DNA of 64,000 nucleotides. It comes from Thiobius zoothamnicola. Its GTDB lineage: Bacteria; Pseudomonadota; Gammaproteobacteria; Chromatiales; Chromatiaceae. Both the position numbers and the translations under genes were made by a program. The stretch spans positions 124,001 through 188,000 of the forward strand of contig OY782758.1 in NCBI GenBank assembly GCA_963678215.1, written 5' to 3'. Under the pieces are notes generated by a model. That model worked only from the letters and a program-made list of their open reading frames with translations, was not told the origin of the DNA and did no database searches. Positions 26,988-37,300 of the stretch are shown here, in pieces (position 1 is the first letter of the stretch; each line of letters begins with the position of its first letter).

Positions 26988-27605
26988 CTAATTGTATTTG
27001 CGCATCTGCCCGACTAACACGCCTTGTATGCGCACTTGTGAAGCGGGGTAATGCATGGCTGGCATATCACGGTTCGCGGGGTGGAGGGTAATTTGTTGGC
27101 CTTGTTTTTCCCAGCGTTTTAGGGTGGCATCTTGTTCGTTGACCAGAGCGACCACAATTTCGCCATTACGCGCATGCTCGCGTTGCTCAATGATGACCCA
27201 GTCGCCGTCCAGAATACCGACTTCAAGCATGGAGTCTCCCTGTATTTGCAGGACGTAACACGGTTTGCTCGTGTGTAAGTGAGCAGGTACTTCCATCGTG
27301 TCCGGGTTGTTGATCGCTTCAATGGGTTGGCCGGCGGCGACTGAACCGTATAGCGGCAGATGGTTTTGTTGATCAGTTGTTGGTTTTGTCGGATTCTGGC
27401 TCAGTCGTATACCTCGGCGCAGATTATGCATCGGTTCAACCAATCCAGCATCAATCAGGGCGTGGATTTGTTTATGCAAAGAGCCTCGTGATTTCAATCC
27501 TAGCGCATCGCACAGCTCATCTAATGTGGGAGGGTGGGGCATGTCAGGCAAGTGATCGCACAGATATTGATAGATTTCCTGTTGACGACGGGTCAGGTGC
27601 TGCAT
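26988..27605 (-). CDS. lexA: LexA repressor
   Basis: This 205-residue SOS repressor has an N-terminal winged helix-turn-helix and a C-terminal S24 peptidase domain. The autocleavage bond is Ala91-Gly92, with the Ser125/Lys163 dyad (GDSMLEVG; ATLKRW). The recognition helix (RGSLHKQIHAL) differs from E. coli LexA and is closer in style to alphaproteobacterial proteins, which agrees with the unusual candidate operator upstream. It is divergent from ntrB. Confidence 0.95.
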   Translation of the reverse strand: MQHLTRRQQEIYQYLCDHLPDMPHPPTLDELCDALGLKSRGSLHKQIHALIDAGLVEPMHNLRRGIRLSQNPTKPTTDQQNHLPLYGSVAAGQPIEAINNPDTMEVPAHLHTSKPCYVLQIQGDSMLEVGILDGDWVIIEQREHARNGEIVVALVNEQDATLKRWEKQGQQITLHPANRDMPAMHYPASQVRIQGVLVGQMRKYN

Positions 27606-27644
27606 AGTGGGGTTCCGCTCTATGTAGGGGGTGTTCGGATTATA

Positions 27645-27659
27645 GAACGAATAAAGAAC
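27645..27659 (-). promoter_or_regulatory. Candidate LexA operator
   Basis: A direct repeat GAAC-N7-GAAC (GTTC-N7-GTTC on the minus strand) lies 40 bases upstream of lexA. This is the alphaproteobacterial LexA-box form. I see no CTG-N10-CAG box of the E. coli type. The site is inferred from pattern and position only. Confidence 0.5.
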
Positions 27660-27725
27660 TTTGCGTGAAGAGGCAGAGATTCCAGTGGATTATTGAATTG
27701 CCGGACTATGTTTCGGTGCGTGTAT

Positions 27726-27742
27726 TGCACCAAAATGTTGCA
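27726..27742 (+). promoter_or_regulatory. NtrC-binding site
   Basis: TGCACCAAAATGTTGCA differs by one base from the classic NtrC palindrome TGCACCAAAATGGTGCA. It is centred about 95 bases before the predicted ntrBC start site, a normal enhancer distance for this activator. Confidence 0.82.
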
Positions 27743-27802
27743 TGACGTGCTGCGGCATGGCTGAATTAACCATTTATTAAGACGTGTTCAGAGCTAAGGG
27801 GT

Positions 27803-27818
27803 TGGCCCGGTCTTTGCT
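27803..27818 (+). promoter_or_regulatory. Sigma-54 promoter of ntrBC
   Basis: TGGCCC-N5-TTGCT has the required GG and GC dinucleotides separated by exactly 10 bases. With the NtrC site upstream it forms a coherent nitrogen-regulated, self-activating promoter. Its predicted start site is about one base before the ntrB ATG. Confidence 0.82.
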
Positions 27819-27829
27819 TTATCCATTCT

Positions 27830-28894
27830 ATGAATCATCGTGAAATTTTCAAATCTAACTTCCTTGATCATTTGTCAATTGCGATATTGGTGTTTGATCA
27901 TGATCTGCGCATCACTTATCTGAATCAGATGGCGGAAGTTTTATTGGCGGTCAGTTCCCGACATGTTTTACGGCAGCGTCTGGATGATCATATTGTTTGC
28001 GATGGACAACCGATTGATGCGTTGGTCAGACAAGCAGGGAAACCGCAGGCCATCAAACGTGGCGTTACTTTGGTGGCTGGCGATCATACCCAGCTTACGG
28101 TGGACTGTCTGTTGAACAGGATTACCGATGAGGCTGAGCCATATACCATTGTTGAATTGCAACAGGTGGATCGCCAGTTACGCATTACACGCGAAAATCA
28201 CCTGATCAGCCAACAGGCGGCAACGCGTGAACTGGTGCGTGGTTTGGCGCATGAGATTAAAAACCCTTTGGGCGGTTTGCGCGGCGCGGCGCAATTGCTG
28301 ACGGCTGAACTGCCTGACCCTGAATTAACGGAATATACCCAGGTCATTATCCAGGAAGCGGATCGTTTGCAAGCCCTGGTCAATCGTATGCTTGGGCCGA
28401 ATCGCCGCCCGGTCTATAAACCAGTGAATATTCACCAGGTATTGGAGCGGGTGCGTACGCTCACTTTAGCTGAGGTGGGTGAGAAAATAACGATTGAGCG
28501 CGATTATGATCCCAGTATTCCGGAATTAGTCGGTGATTCAGATCAACTTATTCAGGCCGTATTAAACATCGTGGCGAATGCGGTGCGCGCGATGGATAGT
28601 GCAGGCCGTATTACGCAACGCACCCGCGTGGTGCGTAATTTTACGATCGGACAGCAATGTCACCCCTTGGTGGCGCAGATTGAGATTCAGGATGATGGGC
28701 CGGGTATTCCTGCCAGCATTGCCGATACCTTGTTTTTACCCATGGTGACGTCAGGAGGGGGGATGGGTCTGGGTTTATCAATTGCCCAATCGCTGATCAC
28801 CCAACATCAGGGTTTGGTGGAATGTCGTAGTCTACCCGGCGAAACGGTCTTTACCATTTTGCTGCCGATCAACCCAGCAGACCGTCAGCGATAG
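27830..28894 (+). CDS. glnL: Nitrogen regulation sensor kinase NtrB
   Basis: This 354-residue cytoplasmic histidine kinase phosphorylates or dephosphorylates NtrC according to PII status. A PAS domain (residues ~12-115) precedes the H box with His141 (GLAHEIKNPLGGL), the N box (NIVANAVRAM), G1 (DDGPGIP) and G2 (GGGMGLGLSIA). No Shine-Dalgarno sequence precedes the ATG, and the predicted sigma-54 start lies almost at it, so the mRNA may be leaderless. No glnA gene is adjacent. Confidence 0.95.
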   Translation: MNHREIFKSNFLDHLSIAILVFDHDLRITYLNQMAEVLLAVSSRHVLRQRLDDHIVCDGQPIDALVRQAGKPQAIKRGVTLVAGDHTQLTVDCLLNRITDEAEPYTIVELQQVDRQLRITRENHLISQQAATRELVRGLAHEIKNPLGGLRGAAQLLTAELPDPELTEYTQVIIQEADRLQALVNRMLGPNRRPVYKPVNIHQVLERVRTLTLAEVGEKITIERDYDPSIPELVGDSDQLIQAVLNIVANAVRAMDSAGRITQRTRVVRNFTIGQQCHPLVAQIEIQDDGPGIPASIADTLFLPMVTSGGGMGLGLSIAQSLITQHQGLVECRSLPGETVFTILLPINPADRQR

Positions 28895-28945
28895 GTATGT
28901 CGGATGGTCTGTATTGAAGCTGTGATTTAGCCTCAGGAACAGAAT

Positions 28946-30349
28946 ATGGCGCAAAATAACGTATGGGTGATTGATGATGACCGGTCTATTCGCTGGGTGC
29001 TTGAGAAGGCATTAAATAAAGCGGGGATGGCTGTATCGGCTTACGACAATGCGGAACAGGCATTATCGGCGTTAAATCGTCAGCAACCTGATGCGATAGT
29101 CTCCGACATACGCATGCCAGGCATGGATGGTCTGACCTTATTGGATAAAGTGAAAAACCGTTACCCTGAAGTGCCGGTGATCATCATGACGGCGCACTCT
29201 GATTTAGATAGCGCAGTCTCCGCCTACCATGGTGGAGCCTTTGAGTATTTACCCAAGCCATTTGATGTGACGGAAGCGATTGAGCAGGTGCAGCGAGCGT
29301 GTCGTAAAAGCCAGGAGTCACGCACGCAATCTGCGGTCACTCAAGCCTCCACCACTGAAATCATTGGTGAGGCACCAGCGATGCAAGAAGTGTTTCGTGC
29401 CATTGGTCGCCTCGCCCGTTCCAATGTCACGGTACTGATCAATGGCGAATCAGGTACTGGCAAGGAGCTGGTGGCGCATGCTTTGCACAAACATAGCCCG
29501 CGTGCTGATGGCCCCTTCATTGCGCTGAATATGGCGGCGATACCCCACGATCTGTTGGAATCGGAATTATTTGGGCATGAAAAGGGCGCTTTCACTGGCG
29601 CGCAAAGCCGGCGTCAAGGCCGCTTTGAGCAAGCGAACAAAGGCACCCTGTTTTTGGACGAAATCGGCGATATGCCGGCTGAAATGCAAACTCGTTTATT
29701 ACGCGTGCTCGCTGATGGCGAATTTTACCGTATTGGCGGACATGAACCCGTTAAAGTGGATGTGCGTATTATCGCGGCGACTCACCAAAATCTGGAGCAA
29801 CGGGTGAATGAGGGCCATTTCCGCGAAGATTTGTTTCATCGCCTGAATGTGATACGCGTTCACCTGCCGGCACTACGGGAACGACGCGAGGATATTCCCT
29901 TGTTGATGGCGCATTTCATGCGTAAAGCGGCGCTGGATCTTGCGGTTAAGCCGAAAACTTTATTGCCTGAAACCCAATTGGCGTTACAACGTTTCGCTTG
30001 GCCAGGTAATGTGCGTCAACTGGAAAATACTGCCTGTTGGTTGACCGTGATGGGGGCAGGCGACGAAATCCATCCGGATGATTTGCCTTCTGAATTACAT
30101 GATATCCATTCCGCCGCGCCTGATCCGCAGGATTGGCGTGAAGCTTTGCGTGTTTGGTCACGCAACCGTTTGGCGAGCGGTGGACAGGTTCTGTTGGAAG
30201 AAGCGCTGCCAGCTTTTGAAACTGTGATGATTGAAACCGCATTGGAACATACTGGAGGACGTAAGCAAGAAGCCGCACAATTGTTGGGTTGGGGGCGCAA
30301 CACTTTGACGCGTAAAATAAAAGAATTAGGTTTGAGCGAAGAGAGTTGA
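28946..30349 (+). CDS. glnG: Nitrogen regulation response regulator NtrC
   Basis: This 467-residue sigma-54 activator has a receiver domain with Asp54 (SDIRMPGMDG), an AAA+ domain with Walker A GESGTGKE near residue 167 and the sigma-54-contacting GAFTGA loop near 213, Walker B LFLDEIGD, and a C-terminal Fis-type helix-turn-helix (RKQEAAQLLGWGRNTLTRKIKEL). It follows ntrB by 51 bases in the same transcript. The NtrC site upstream of ntrB suggests autoregulation. Confidence 0.96.
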   Translation: MAQNNVWVIDDDRSIRWVLEKALNKAGMAVSAYDNAEQALSALNRQQPDAIVSDIRMPGMDGLTLLDKVKNRYPEVPVIIMTAHSDLDSAVSAYHGGAFEYLPKPFDVTEAIEQVQRACRKSQESRTQSAVTQASTTEIIGEAPAMQEVFRAIGRLARSNVTVLINGESGTGKELVAHALHKHSPRADGPFIALNMAAIPHDLLESELFGHEKGAFTGAQSRRQGRFEQANKGTLFLDEIGDMPAEMQTRLLRVLADGEFYRIGGHEPVKVDVRIIAATHQNLEQRVNEGHFREDLFHRLNVIRVHLPALRERREDIPLLMAHFMRKAALDLAVKPKTLLPETQLALQRFAWPGNVRQLENTACWLTVMGAGDEIHPDDLPSELHDIHSAAPDPQDWREALRVWSRNRLASGGQVLLEEALPAFETVMIETALEHTGGRKQEAAQLLGWGRNTLTRKIKELGLSEES

Positions 30350-30484
30350 TTTCCAATGACTGGATAAGCAGCGGGGTACAGAAATATCTTGTGTCAGACA
30401 ATAAATTAAAAGATATTCTTATGCTTTTCCATGGCCTATTGCAACAATGGCTCAACAAGTGTCTGAAATGCCGAAATGACCACT

Positions 30485-30585
30485 GGGCAAAAAGTTGCCC
30501 GATTGCCCATAAAAATAATCCTTAAGAAACAATGGGTTACGACAGGCGGGCAAAAACTTGCCCGGAACAGGCAACTTTTTGCCCG
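30485..30585 (+). repeat. Three GGGCAA-N4-TTGCCC palindromes upstream of vgrG
   Basis: Short hairpin palindromes lie at 30485-30500 (GGGCAAAAAGTTGCCC), 30548-30563 (GGGCAAAAACTTGCCC) and ~30569-30584 (one mismatch). All share GGGCAA/TTGCCC arms with a 4-base A/T-rich spacer. They sit about 90-190 bases before the predicted sigma-54 start site of vgrG, the position expected for enhancer-binding activator sites. Alternatively they are REP-like repeats. They occupy most of the 400-base gap after ntrC, which has no gene. Confidence 0.75.
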
Positions 30586-30645
30586 ATTGACGGAGTGCTA
30601 ATCCGTAGACTGACGCTAACCAGTTGATTTTCCACGGTTTTATTT

Positions 30646-30664
30646 TTTGGCACACAAACTGCCT
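30646..30664 (+). promoter_or_regulatory. Sigma-54 promoter of the T6SS effector operon
   Basis: TTGGCAC-N5-CTGCC has GG and GC separated by exactly 10 bases (GG 30649-30650, GC 30661-30662) and a perfect TGGCAC element. The predicted start gives a ~77-base leader before vgrG. Sigma-54 control of hcp/vgrG operons is established in several gammaproteobacteria. Confidence 0.72.
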
Positions 30665-30750
30665 AATCCTTTACGACGCTTAACCCTCAGCTTCAATCAT
30701 TGACGTGACGATTGAAGACTGTATGACTTAACCTATCGGAGGATTCCATC

Positions 30751-32832
30751 ATGCCCGGCCAACCGGACTACCGGATCACGGCGCAACTGGCCGGGATCGA
30801 GACGCCCGTCATCCGTTTCGACTGGCAGGAGCATTTATCCGAACCCTTCCTCGGCCAGCTCGCCGTCTACGATACCGGCTATACTCAATCGCCTCTCAGC
30901 GCCAAAGCCTTACTGGATAAAACCGCACTGATCACCCTTTGGGATAAAAACGCGGTGATTCGCCATTTCCATGGCGTGATTGACGCAGTACAGGCCGGGG
31001 CGGTCGGTAAACGCCGTCGGCATTTTCAGGTCACCATCGTCCCGGCCTTGAGCACCTTACGATTGACCACCGATTGTCGGATCTTTCAGGGCAAAACCGT
31101 GCCCGAGATCGTGCAGACGTTGTTGAATGAGCATAGCATCCGTCATCATCAGTTGGCGTTGACCGGGACTTTGCCGCCTTGTGAGCCCCGGGAGTTTTGT
31201 GTCCAGTACAATGAAACGGTGTTTGATTTCATCCACCGTTTATTGGCGGAGGAAGGGATCTTCTATCGCTTTACGCATGAGAAAACCCATCATACGCTCC
31301 ATTTCTGTAATGCCAGTTCATTATTGCCGGATGTCGGATCCGTGAAGTTTCAATTACCGGGCACGCATCAAACCACGTCATCGGTCTGGGCGGTCGATTA
31401 CACGGAACAACGGGTACCCACCCACACGGTGCAACGGGATCGCACCTTTCATCAGCCCGTGGCGACCCTGGAGTGTGAATACCAGGGCCTGTATTTAAAT
31501 CATCAACGCACCGGGTATGAGACTTATCGCTATAACGGGCGTTACAAAACCAGCGCACAAGGGCAACCTTTCACCCAGTTTTTTCAACAACAAAGTCAAA
31601 ACGATCAACGCTTAGCCCACTTCACCCACGACTATTTACATCTGCAAGCAGGGTTACGTTTTAAACTGCACGATCATCCGGTAAAGGAACGGAATGATCT
31701 GTGGATCAGTGTTGCCCATCAACTCACCGTCGAACAACCGCAATCGACGGAAGAAGAAGCACAAGCCCATTACAACTACGGCACGCCCATCCCCACCCGG
31801 CAGGCCAGTCATTTTGAATGCACGACGAGCTGTCTGCCATATCCACAACCGTATTCCCCACCCGCCTGGCCCAAACCGGTCATACAAGGCCCGCAAGTCG
31901 CGGATGTGGTGGGACCGCCGGGTGAAGAGATCTTCTGTGATGAATACGGTCGGGTCGTCCTGCAATTCCCCTGGGATCGCCGGGCCAAAGGCGATCACAC
32001 CTCCAGTTGTTGGATCCGGGTCGCCCAGAACTGGGCCGGGGCCGGTTGGGGCCATGTGGCGATTCCCCGTATTGGTCAGGAAGTGATGGTGGATTTTCTG
32101 GAGGGGGATCCGGATCAGCCGATCATTACCGGCCGACACTATAACGCCACCCATCGGCCGCCGTACAAACTGGCCGAACATAAGACCCGGATGGTGATCA
32201 GGTCCAAAACCCACAAAGGCCAGGGCCATAACGAGCTGTATTTTGATGACAAAACGGATAAGGAGGAGATCTATATCCATGCGCAGAGGGATCAGAACAA
32301 CATCGTATTAAACGATGAGACGACCCGGGTTGATCATGATCGCACGGAACAGGTGGGGAATGATGAAACCATTGCCATCGGTAATGATCGCACAGAAAAG
32401 GTGGGGAATGACGAAACCATCGTCATCGGCAATGATCGGACCGAACAAGTCGGCAACAATGAAACCATCAGCATCGGCGTCAACCGCAATGAAAGTGTCG
32501 GTGCCAATCAAACCACGATGATCGGCGGCAATCACGCAGAGACGGTGGCGCTTAACAAGGCTGAAAGCATCGCCATCGCCAAAGCACTCAGCGTGGGTGC
32601 TGGCTACCAAGTCACAGTCGGTGGAGCGAAAAATGAAAGCGTGGGGTTAAGTTCCAGCGAACAGGTCGGTATCAACAAGCACACGATTGTGGGCAAACGC
32701 TTTGAGTTACAGGTCGGTGCCAGTTCGCTGATTCTGAATGCGGATGGCACCATTATCCTCAAAGGCAAGGAGATTTTGATTGAAGGCACCAAACAAACCA
32801 CGGTCAAGGGCAAGATGGTGGAGATCAACTGA
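30751..32832 (+). CDS. vgrG: Type VI secretion spike protein VgrG
   Basis: This 693-residue protein forms the trimeric T6SS spike. The N-terminal gp27-like region (FDWQEHLSEPFLGQLAVYD) and gp5/OB-fold region (VTEDLF-like EIFCDEYGRVVLQFPWDR, CWIRVAQNWAGAGWG) are followed by a long beta-helix of short repeats (NDRTEQVGNDETIAIG) and a KGKMVEIN end. No extra effector domain is fused. Its stop overlaps the start of the DUF2169 gene (TGATG). The structural T6SS genes are not in the window. GGAGG precedes the ATG. Confidence 0.95.
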   Translation: MPGQPDYRITAQLAGIETPVIRFDWQEHLSEPFLGQLAVYDTGYTQSPLSAKALLDKTALITLWDKNAVIRHFHGVIDAVQAGAVGKRRRHFQVTIVPALSTLRLTTDCRIFQGKTVPEIVQTLLNEHSIRHHQLALTGTLPPCEPREFCVQYNETVFDFIHRLLAEEGIFYRFTHEKTHHTLHFCNASSLLPDVGSVKFQLPGTHQTTSSVWAVDYTEQRVPTHTVQRDRTFHQPVATLECEYQGLYLNHQRTGYETYRYNGRYKTSAQGQPFTQFFQQQSQNDQRLAHFTHDYLHLQAGLRFKLHDHPVKERNDLWISVAHQLTVEQPQSTEEEAQAHYNYGTPIPTRQASHFECTTSCLPYPQPYSPPAWPKPVIQGPQVADVVGPPGEEIFCDEYGRVVLQFPWDRRAKGDHTSSCWIRVAQNWAGAGWGHVAIPRIGQEVMVDFLEGDPDQPIITGRHYNATHRPPYKLAEHKTRMVIRSKTHKGQGHNELYFDDKTDKEEIYIHAQRDQNNIVLNDETTRVDHDRTEQVGNDETIAIGNDRTEKVGNDETIVIGNDRTEQVGNNETISIGVNRNESVGANQTTMIGGNHAETVALNKAESIAIAKALSVGAGYQVTVGGAKNESVGLSSSEQVGINKHTIVGKRFELQVGASSLILNADGTIILKGKEILIEGTKQTTVKGKMVEIN

Positions 32833-33872
32833 TGCAGTTTCAAAACTACACTCCCTTTGCCGGTGATGCCTGGGAAACCGTGGATAGCGACGGCCAATGG
32901 TTTGCCACGGCGTTGGCGCGGGCGCGTTTCAAACTGATCGAAGGTAGTCAGGAAGGCGAATGGTTTTGGCAGTTGGACCCAGAGCAGGGGGACTTGTTTG
33001 CCGAAGACTTGTTTTACCAGGATGATATGGATCGCTCGGTACGCTATGAATCTGATTATGTCAGTTTCAAACCGGCTGCTGACCTGATCATCAACGCCAA
33101 TACCTATGCACCAGATGGCGAGGCGCAAACCGCCTGGGCCTGTGGCGTACAGGTGTATTCCGCCGATGGCCAGTGTACAAATCGCTTGAACCTGAAGGTA
33201 CAGGGCGGCAAAAAAATCATAGGCCGTGAGACTGTCTTGCAGGTACCCATCCGTTATGAATACGCTGCTGGCGGCATCCTCAAGGTGGAAAATTGTGGCA
33301 AGGAAGATGAAAGCCTGACCCTGGGCCGCTACAACCCGGTGGGTTGCGGGCGCTATTTCTACCAGGGGGAACCTGAACGGGATGTGCAAATCCGCTATCA
33401 GGCTAAGACACACCAACAGGCACCGCCCGGTTTTGGCACCATCCACCGCAGTTGGAAAAGCCGCCTCGACCTGGCCGGTACCTATGACCAGCAATGGATG
33501 GACGGGCAACACCCCCTGCCGCCACATGACTTTGACTTTTACCACAACCAGGCTGCACACCCTGACTTGGTAGTGCAGGGCTATTTCCAAACCGGTATGC
33601 AAATCCGTCTGGAAAACCTGGTCAAAGACCACCCCAACAGTTATTTCGGGATACCCGACTACCGCCTGATGGCGCGCATCCACACGCGGCACGAAAAACG
33701 GATGGTGCGTATGTTGATGGATACCTTGTTGTTGGACATCGACAGTGAAAACCCGCAAGACTTTCGTGTCTATGCCGCTTGGCGCGCTTATGACCGCCTG
33801 TATGGCGAGGCGCAATCCGCTGAAGTCATGCTGATCCCTACGCCTGCCACACAAACACAGGAGGCCGCCTGA
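32832..33872 (+). CDS. DUF2169 T6SS effector adaptor/chaperone
   Basis: This 346-residue protein matches DUF2169, a family of T6SS-associated chaperones that sit between vgrG and PAAR/effector genes. Visible features are the repeated beta-rich N-terminal half, GFGTIHRSWKSRLDLAGTYDQQW and the DFDFYHNQAAHPDL segment. It probably loads the large RHS protein on the spike. Both ends overlap neighbouring genes by TGATG, indicating one translationally coupled operon. Confidence 0.88.
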   Translation: MQFQNYTPFAGDAWETVDSDGQWFATALARARFKLIEGSQEGEWFWQLDPEQGDLFAEDLFYQDDMDRSVRYESDYVSFKPAADLIINANTYAPDGEAQTAWACGVQVYSADGQCTNRLNLKVQGGKKIIGRETVLQVPIRYEYAAGGILKVENCGKEDESLTLGRYNPVGCGRYFYQGEPERDVQIRYQAKTHQQAPPGFGTIHRSWKSRLDLAGTYDQQWMDGQHPLPPHDFDFYHNQAAHPDLVVQGYFQTGMQIRLENLVKDHPNSYFGIPDYRLMARIHTRHEKRMVRMLMDTLLLDIDSENPQDFRVYAAWRAYDRLYGEAQSAEVMLIPTPATQTQEAA

Positions 33873-34378
33873 TGGCCGATAAATTCTGGAACCGCAAGAG
33901 CGGCAAATACAAAGTGGTCTGTAGCGCGCCAAGCGTCAACCTGACACAAGTGGGCAATGCGATTGTGCCGGTACCCTACCCGGTGAATGAAAAAATGGGC
34001 GGCTCCAAAAACGTCACGGATAAAGGCGGCAAAAAAGTCAAAATCAATGGCAAATATGCCTACCACCATGCGAGCAACTCCAACGAAGTGTCTGGTGACG
34101 GCAAAGGATCAAAAAAAGGCGTCAAGTCCGGCACGGTTGAAGGCAAATCGGAACCGATCAAAGCCACCGCCAGCAAAAGCGTCAAGACAAATAAAAAATT
34201 CATTGTGCGCGAGGGCGACCTGCAAAAGATGCAAGGGGGCAACACCATTGGCAAAATCACCTGCAGCGAAAGCGGCTCAACCAGCACCATCAAAGACACT
34301 GGCGAGATTGAAGGCGACACCCTGCCGCCGGATATGGATGCAGGTGCGGCCAACGCAGCCTGGGCGGGATTAGGTTAA
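33872..34378 (+). CDS. DUF4150 PAAR-like spike-tip protein
   Basis: This 168-residue protein resembles DUF4150 PAAR-like proteins. The N-terminal part (VVCSAPSVNLTQVGNAIVPVPYPVN) and the central glycine/lysine-rich repeats fit that family. It would cap the VgrG spike and carry cargo. A final acidic tail may contact the RHS protein. The RHS gene starts 5 bases later. Confidence 0.85.
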   Translation: MADKFWNRKSGKYKVVCSAPSVNLTQVGNAIVPVPYPVNEKMGGSKNVTDKGGKKVKINGKYAYHHASNSNEVSGDGKGSKKGVKSGTVEGKSEPIKATASKSVKTNKKFIVREGDLQKMQGGNTIGKITCSESGSTSTIKDTGEIEGDTLPPDMDAGAANAAWAGLG

Positions 34379-34383
34379 GACGA

Positions 34384-37300
34384 ATGGACATAGACGACGA
34401 AAAACTGCTGCACAGGCTGCAAGCCAAAGCCGAACAAGCCCGGCAAAAGCTTGGGGAACAACAACCCCGCCAACTGCCTGCGCGCCGCACCAAACCCACC
34501 GCTTCGGATGCCTCCGGCGGCCTGGGCTGTTTGACCGGTTCGCCGGTCATCCTGCAAAGCGGCCAGTTGGCCCGTACTTGCAAGCACCAGGATGTGGTGC
34601 TGGAAGGCGCGATCGATATCGAGCTGCACCTGACTTATGTGTCCGACCAACACTATCGCGGTTACTTCGGCTACAACCGGCGTTTCCGCTACGAGCAACA
34701 ACTGCGCCAACCGGAAGATGCGCCCAATACCTGGCGGCTGTACCTGCACAATGGCCGTGAATTCGACTTTACTGAAACGCCCGATGGCTTCAACAACCCG
34801 GGTGATTTTCCCGCCAGCTTAAGCCGCACGGATGAACACACCTTAGTATTGGATTATTTCGACGGACGCCCCCAAGAGACCTATCGGGACGGCAACCTGG
34901 TGCGCATGCAAGACCGCCATGGTAATGCCCTGCTGCTCAGCCACCGCGCCGACAATGCGCTGACCCGCATCGAAAGCAGCAGCGGAGCCTTTATCGAACT
35001 GGACTACAATGCCAACAAGCGTGTTGAATCGCTCAAGGACCATGCCGGGCGCACCTGGCACTACCGCTATGACCAGCACGACAACCTGACCGCCATCATC
35101 AACCCGCTAGGCGAAAGCGAAAGCTACCAATACCGGGCAATCGAACGTGCCGATGCTCCGCACAACCATTTGCTGGAAACCATCCACGATGCGACCGACC
35201 ATGCCTGGCTGGAGGCCGAATATGATGCACAAGGCCGGGTTATCGCCTACCGCGAAGGCTCAGAACGCTATCGCTACCACTATGTGCACAACCAACTGAT
35301 TGAAAAGACCGATGCGCACGACCGTACCACGGTGTATAGCCTGGACGACTACAGCCTGGTTTATGCCATCACCCATCCGGATGGGCGCTACGAGTGCGAA
35401 GACTATGATCCCACTGCGCGTGTCGCCAAAATCACCAACGGCGGCCATACCTATGAGGAGCACTATGACGCACGCCACCGCTTGGCCCTGGTTGACCATG
35501 GCTTTGGCGAGATAGAAGAATACGCCTACTCGGGCGGCAACCCGGCACCAACCAGCGTTACCAAAGACGGCCAGACCAGCACCCACACTTATGATGGGCG
35601 CGACAACCTAATCGCTACCACCACACCGGATGGCGCGACCGAACACTATGCCTGGGATGAACGCGGTAATTTGACCGGCCACACAGATGGCGAAGGCCAT
35701 ACCACCGCCTTTGCGTATGACGAACAGGACCAAATCATCCAGGTCACTGACCCGGCGGGGCACAGCCACCAGTTTGCCTACAATGCCCAAGGCCAGCAAA
35801 CCCGCCACACAGACCCGCTCGGCCAAACCGAAACCTTCGAATACGACCTGCTCGGCCGCCCCACCGGGCATACCAATACGCTCGGCCAGAACCTCAGCCT
35901 GACCTATACAACACAGGGCCGGGTCAGCCAGTTGGTTGATCCGGCCGGAAAATCCACCGAATGGCGCTATAACGCACAAGGCCAATTGACCGAACAACGC
36001 CGGCCAGGCGGCCACCGGCAACGCTACCACTACAACGACGATGGCCTGATCGACGCCATCCAGCGTGCCGATGGCAGCGAACTGCATGTTGCCTACAATG
36101 CGCAAAAACGCATCACCGAACTGACTGCCTGGCCGGAACCCGAAGCATCCGACCAAAACGGCCAACGCCAGACCTACCACTACAATGACAATGGCCGACT
36201 AACCGAAGCGCACAATGGCGCGCACCACCTGCAACAAGACTATGCCGACCAGGGCAAACTGGGCACCAGCACCCAGGATGGCATCGACATTGATACCTGG
36301 TACAACAACGGCCATGGTGGCGACAAACTGGGCGGTGTTGCCCTGCTGGGCCAATCCTGGCACTACCAGCACGACCTAGCCGGGCAGGTTGCCTCGGCGC
36401 AACAAGGCATACACAAGCTGCAACAACAACACAATGCCAATGGGCAAGTCAGCGAACGCCAATACCCCAACGGCCTGGCCGAGCACTATGCCTATACCGA
36501 CAATGGCCAACTGCAAACCCTGGGCGAACAAGACGACAAGCTGCCACCGATCCACTACCAATACAACCCGCTTGGCCTGGTCGCACAAAAGAACGACACC
36601 GAATACCAATACGACCCGCTCGGCCAGCTATCACAAACCAGCGAACGGCCCTACTACCATGATGCAGTGGGCAACCCGATTGACAATAGCCAAAGTTATG
36701 ACGCACAAGACCGCTTGCAAAGCGACGGGCAGCACAAATACCGCTATGACGGGCGTGGCAACCTGGTCGAAAAACAACACAAGGAAACCCGTGCCAAAAC
36801 CACCTATACCTGGAACCTGTTCGACCAACTGGTTGAAGTCAACCATACAGATGCCGAAGGCAATACCGAGCAATTGCAATTTGAATACGATGCACTTAAC
36901 CGGCGGGTGAAAAAAAGCCACACCCAAAATGACCAAACCACAACCCGGCGCTACCTGTACCAGGGCCACAACCTGGTTGCCATCCTGGACGGCAACGACC
37001 AACTGCTGGCGACCATTATCCACGACCAGGCAATCGACACCCCGCTGGCGATCACCACCTATGGACATAAACCCAAACCACTGACCGAAGCCCAGCAAGC
37101 CGTCTGGGACGAACTGGGCGAAGCCGACCGCAATCACCTGGAGAAAAGCCAAACCGAGCGGTGCTACTATTACCATCGCGACCACCAGGGCAGCATTACT
37201 GCCCTGACCGACGAAGATGGCGAAATCGTCGAAAGCTTTGAATACGATGCCTTCGGCAATATCACCGGACACCAAAAAAAGGCAGAAACCCACAACCCGT

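Noticed and set aside
32604..33932. A 442-codon open frame on the minus strand across vgrG and the DUF2169 gene
   Set aside because: The opposite strand encodes clear T6SS proteins; the minus frame has no recognisable domain and is a by-product of codon bias.
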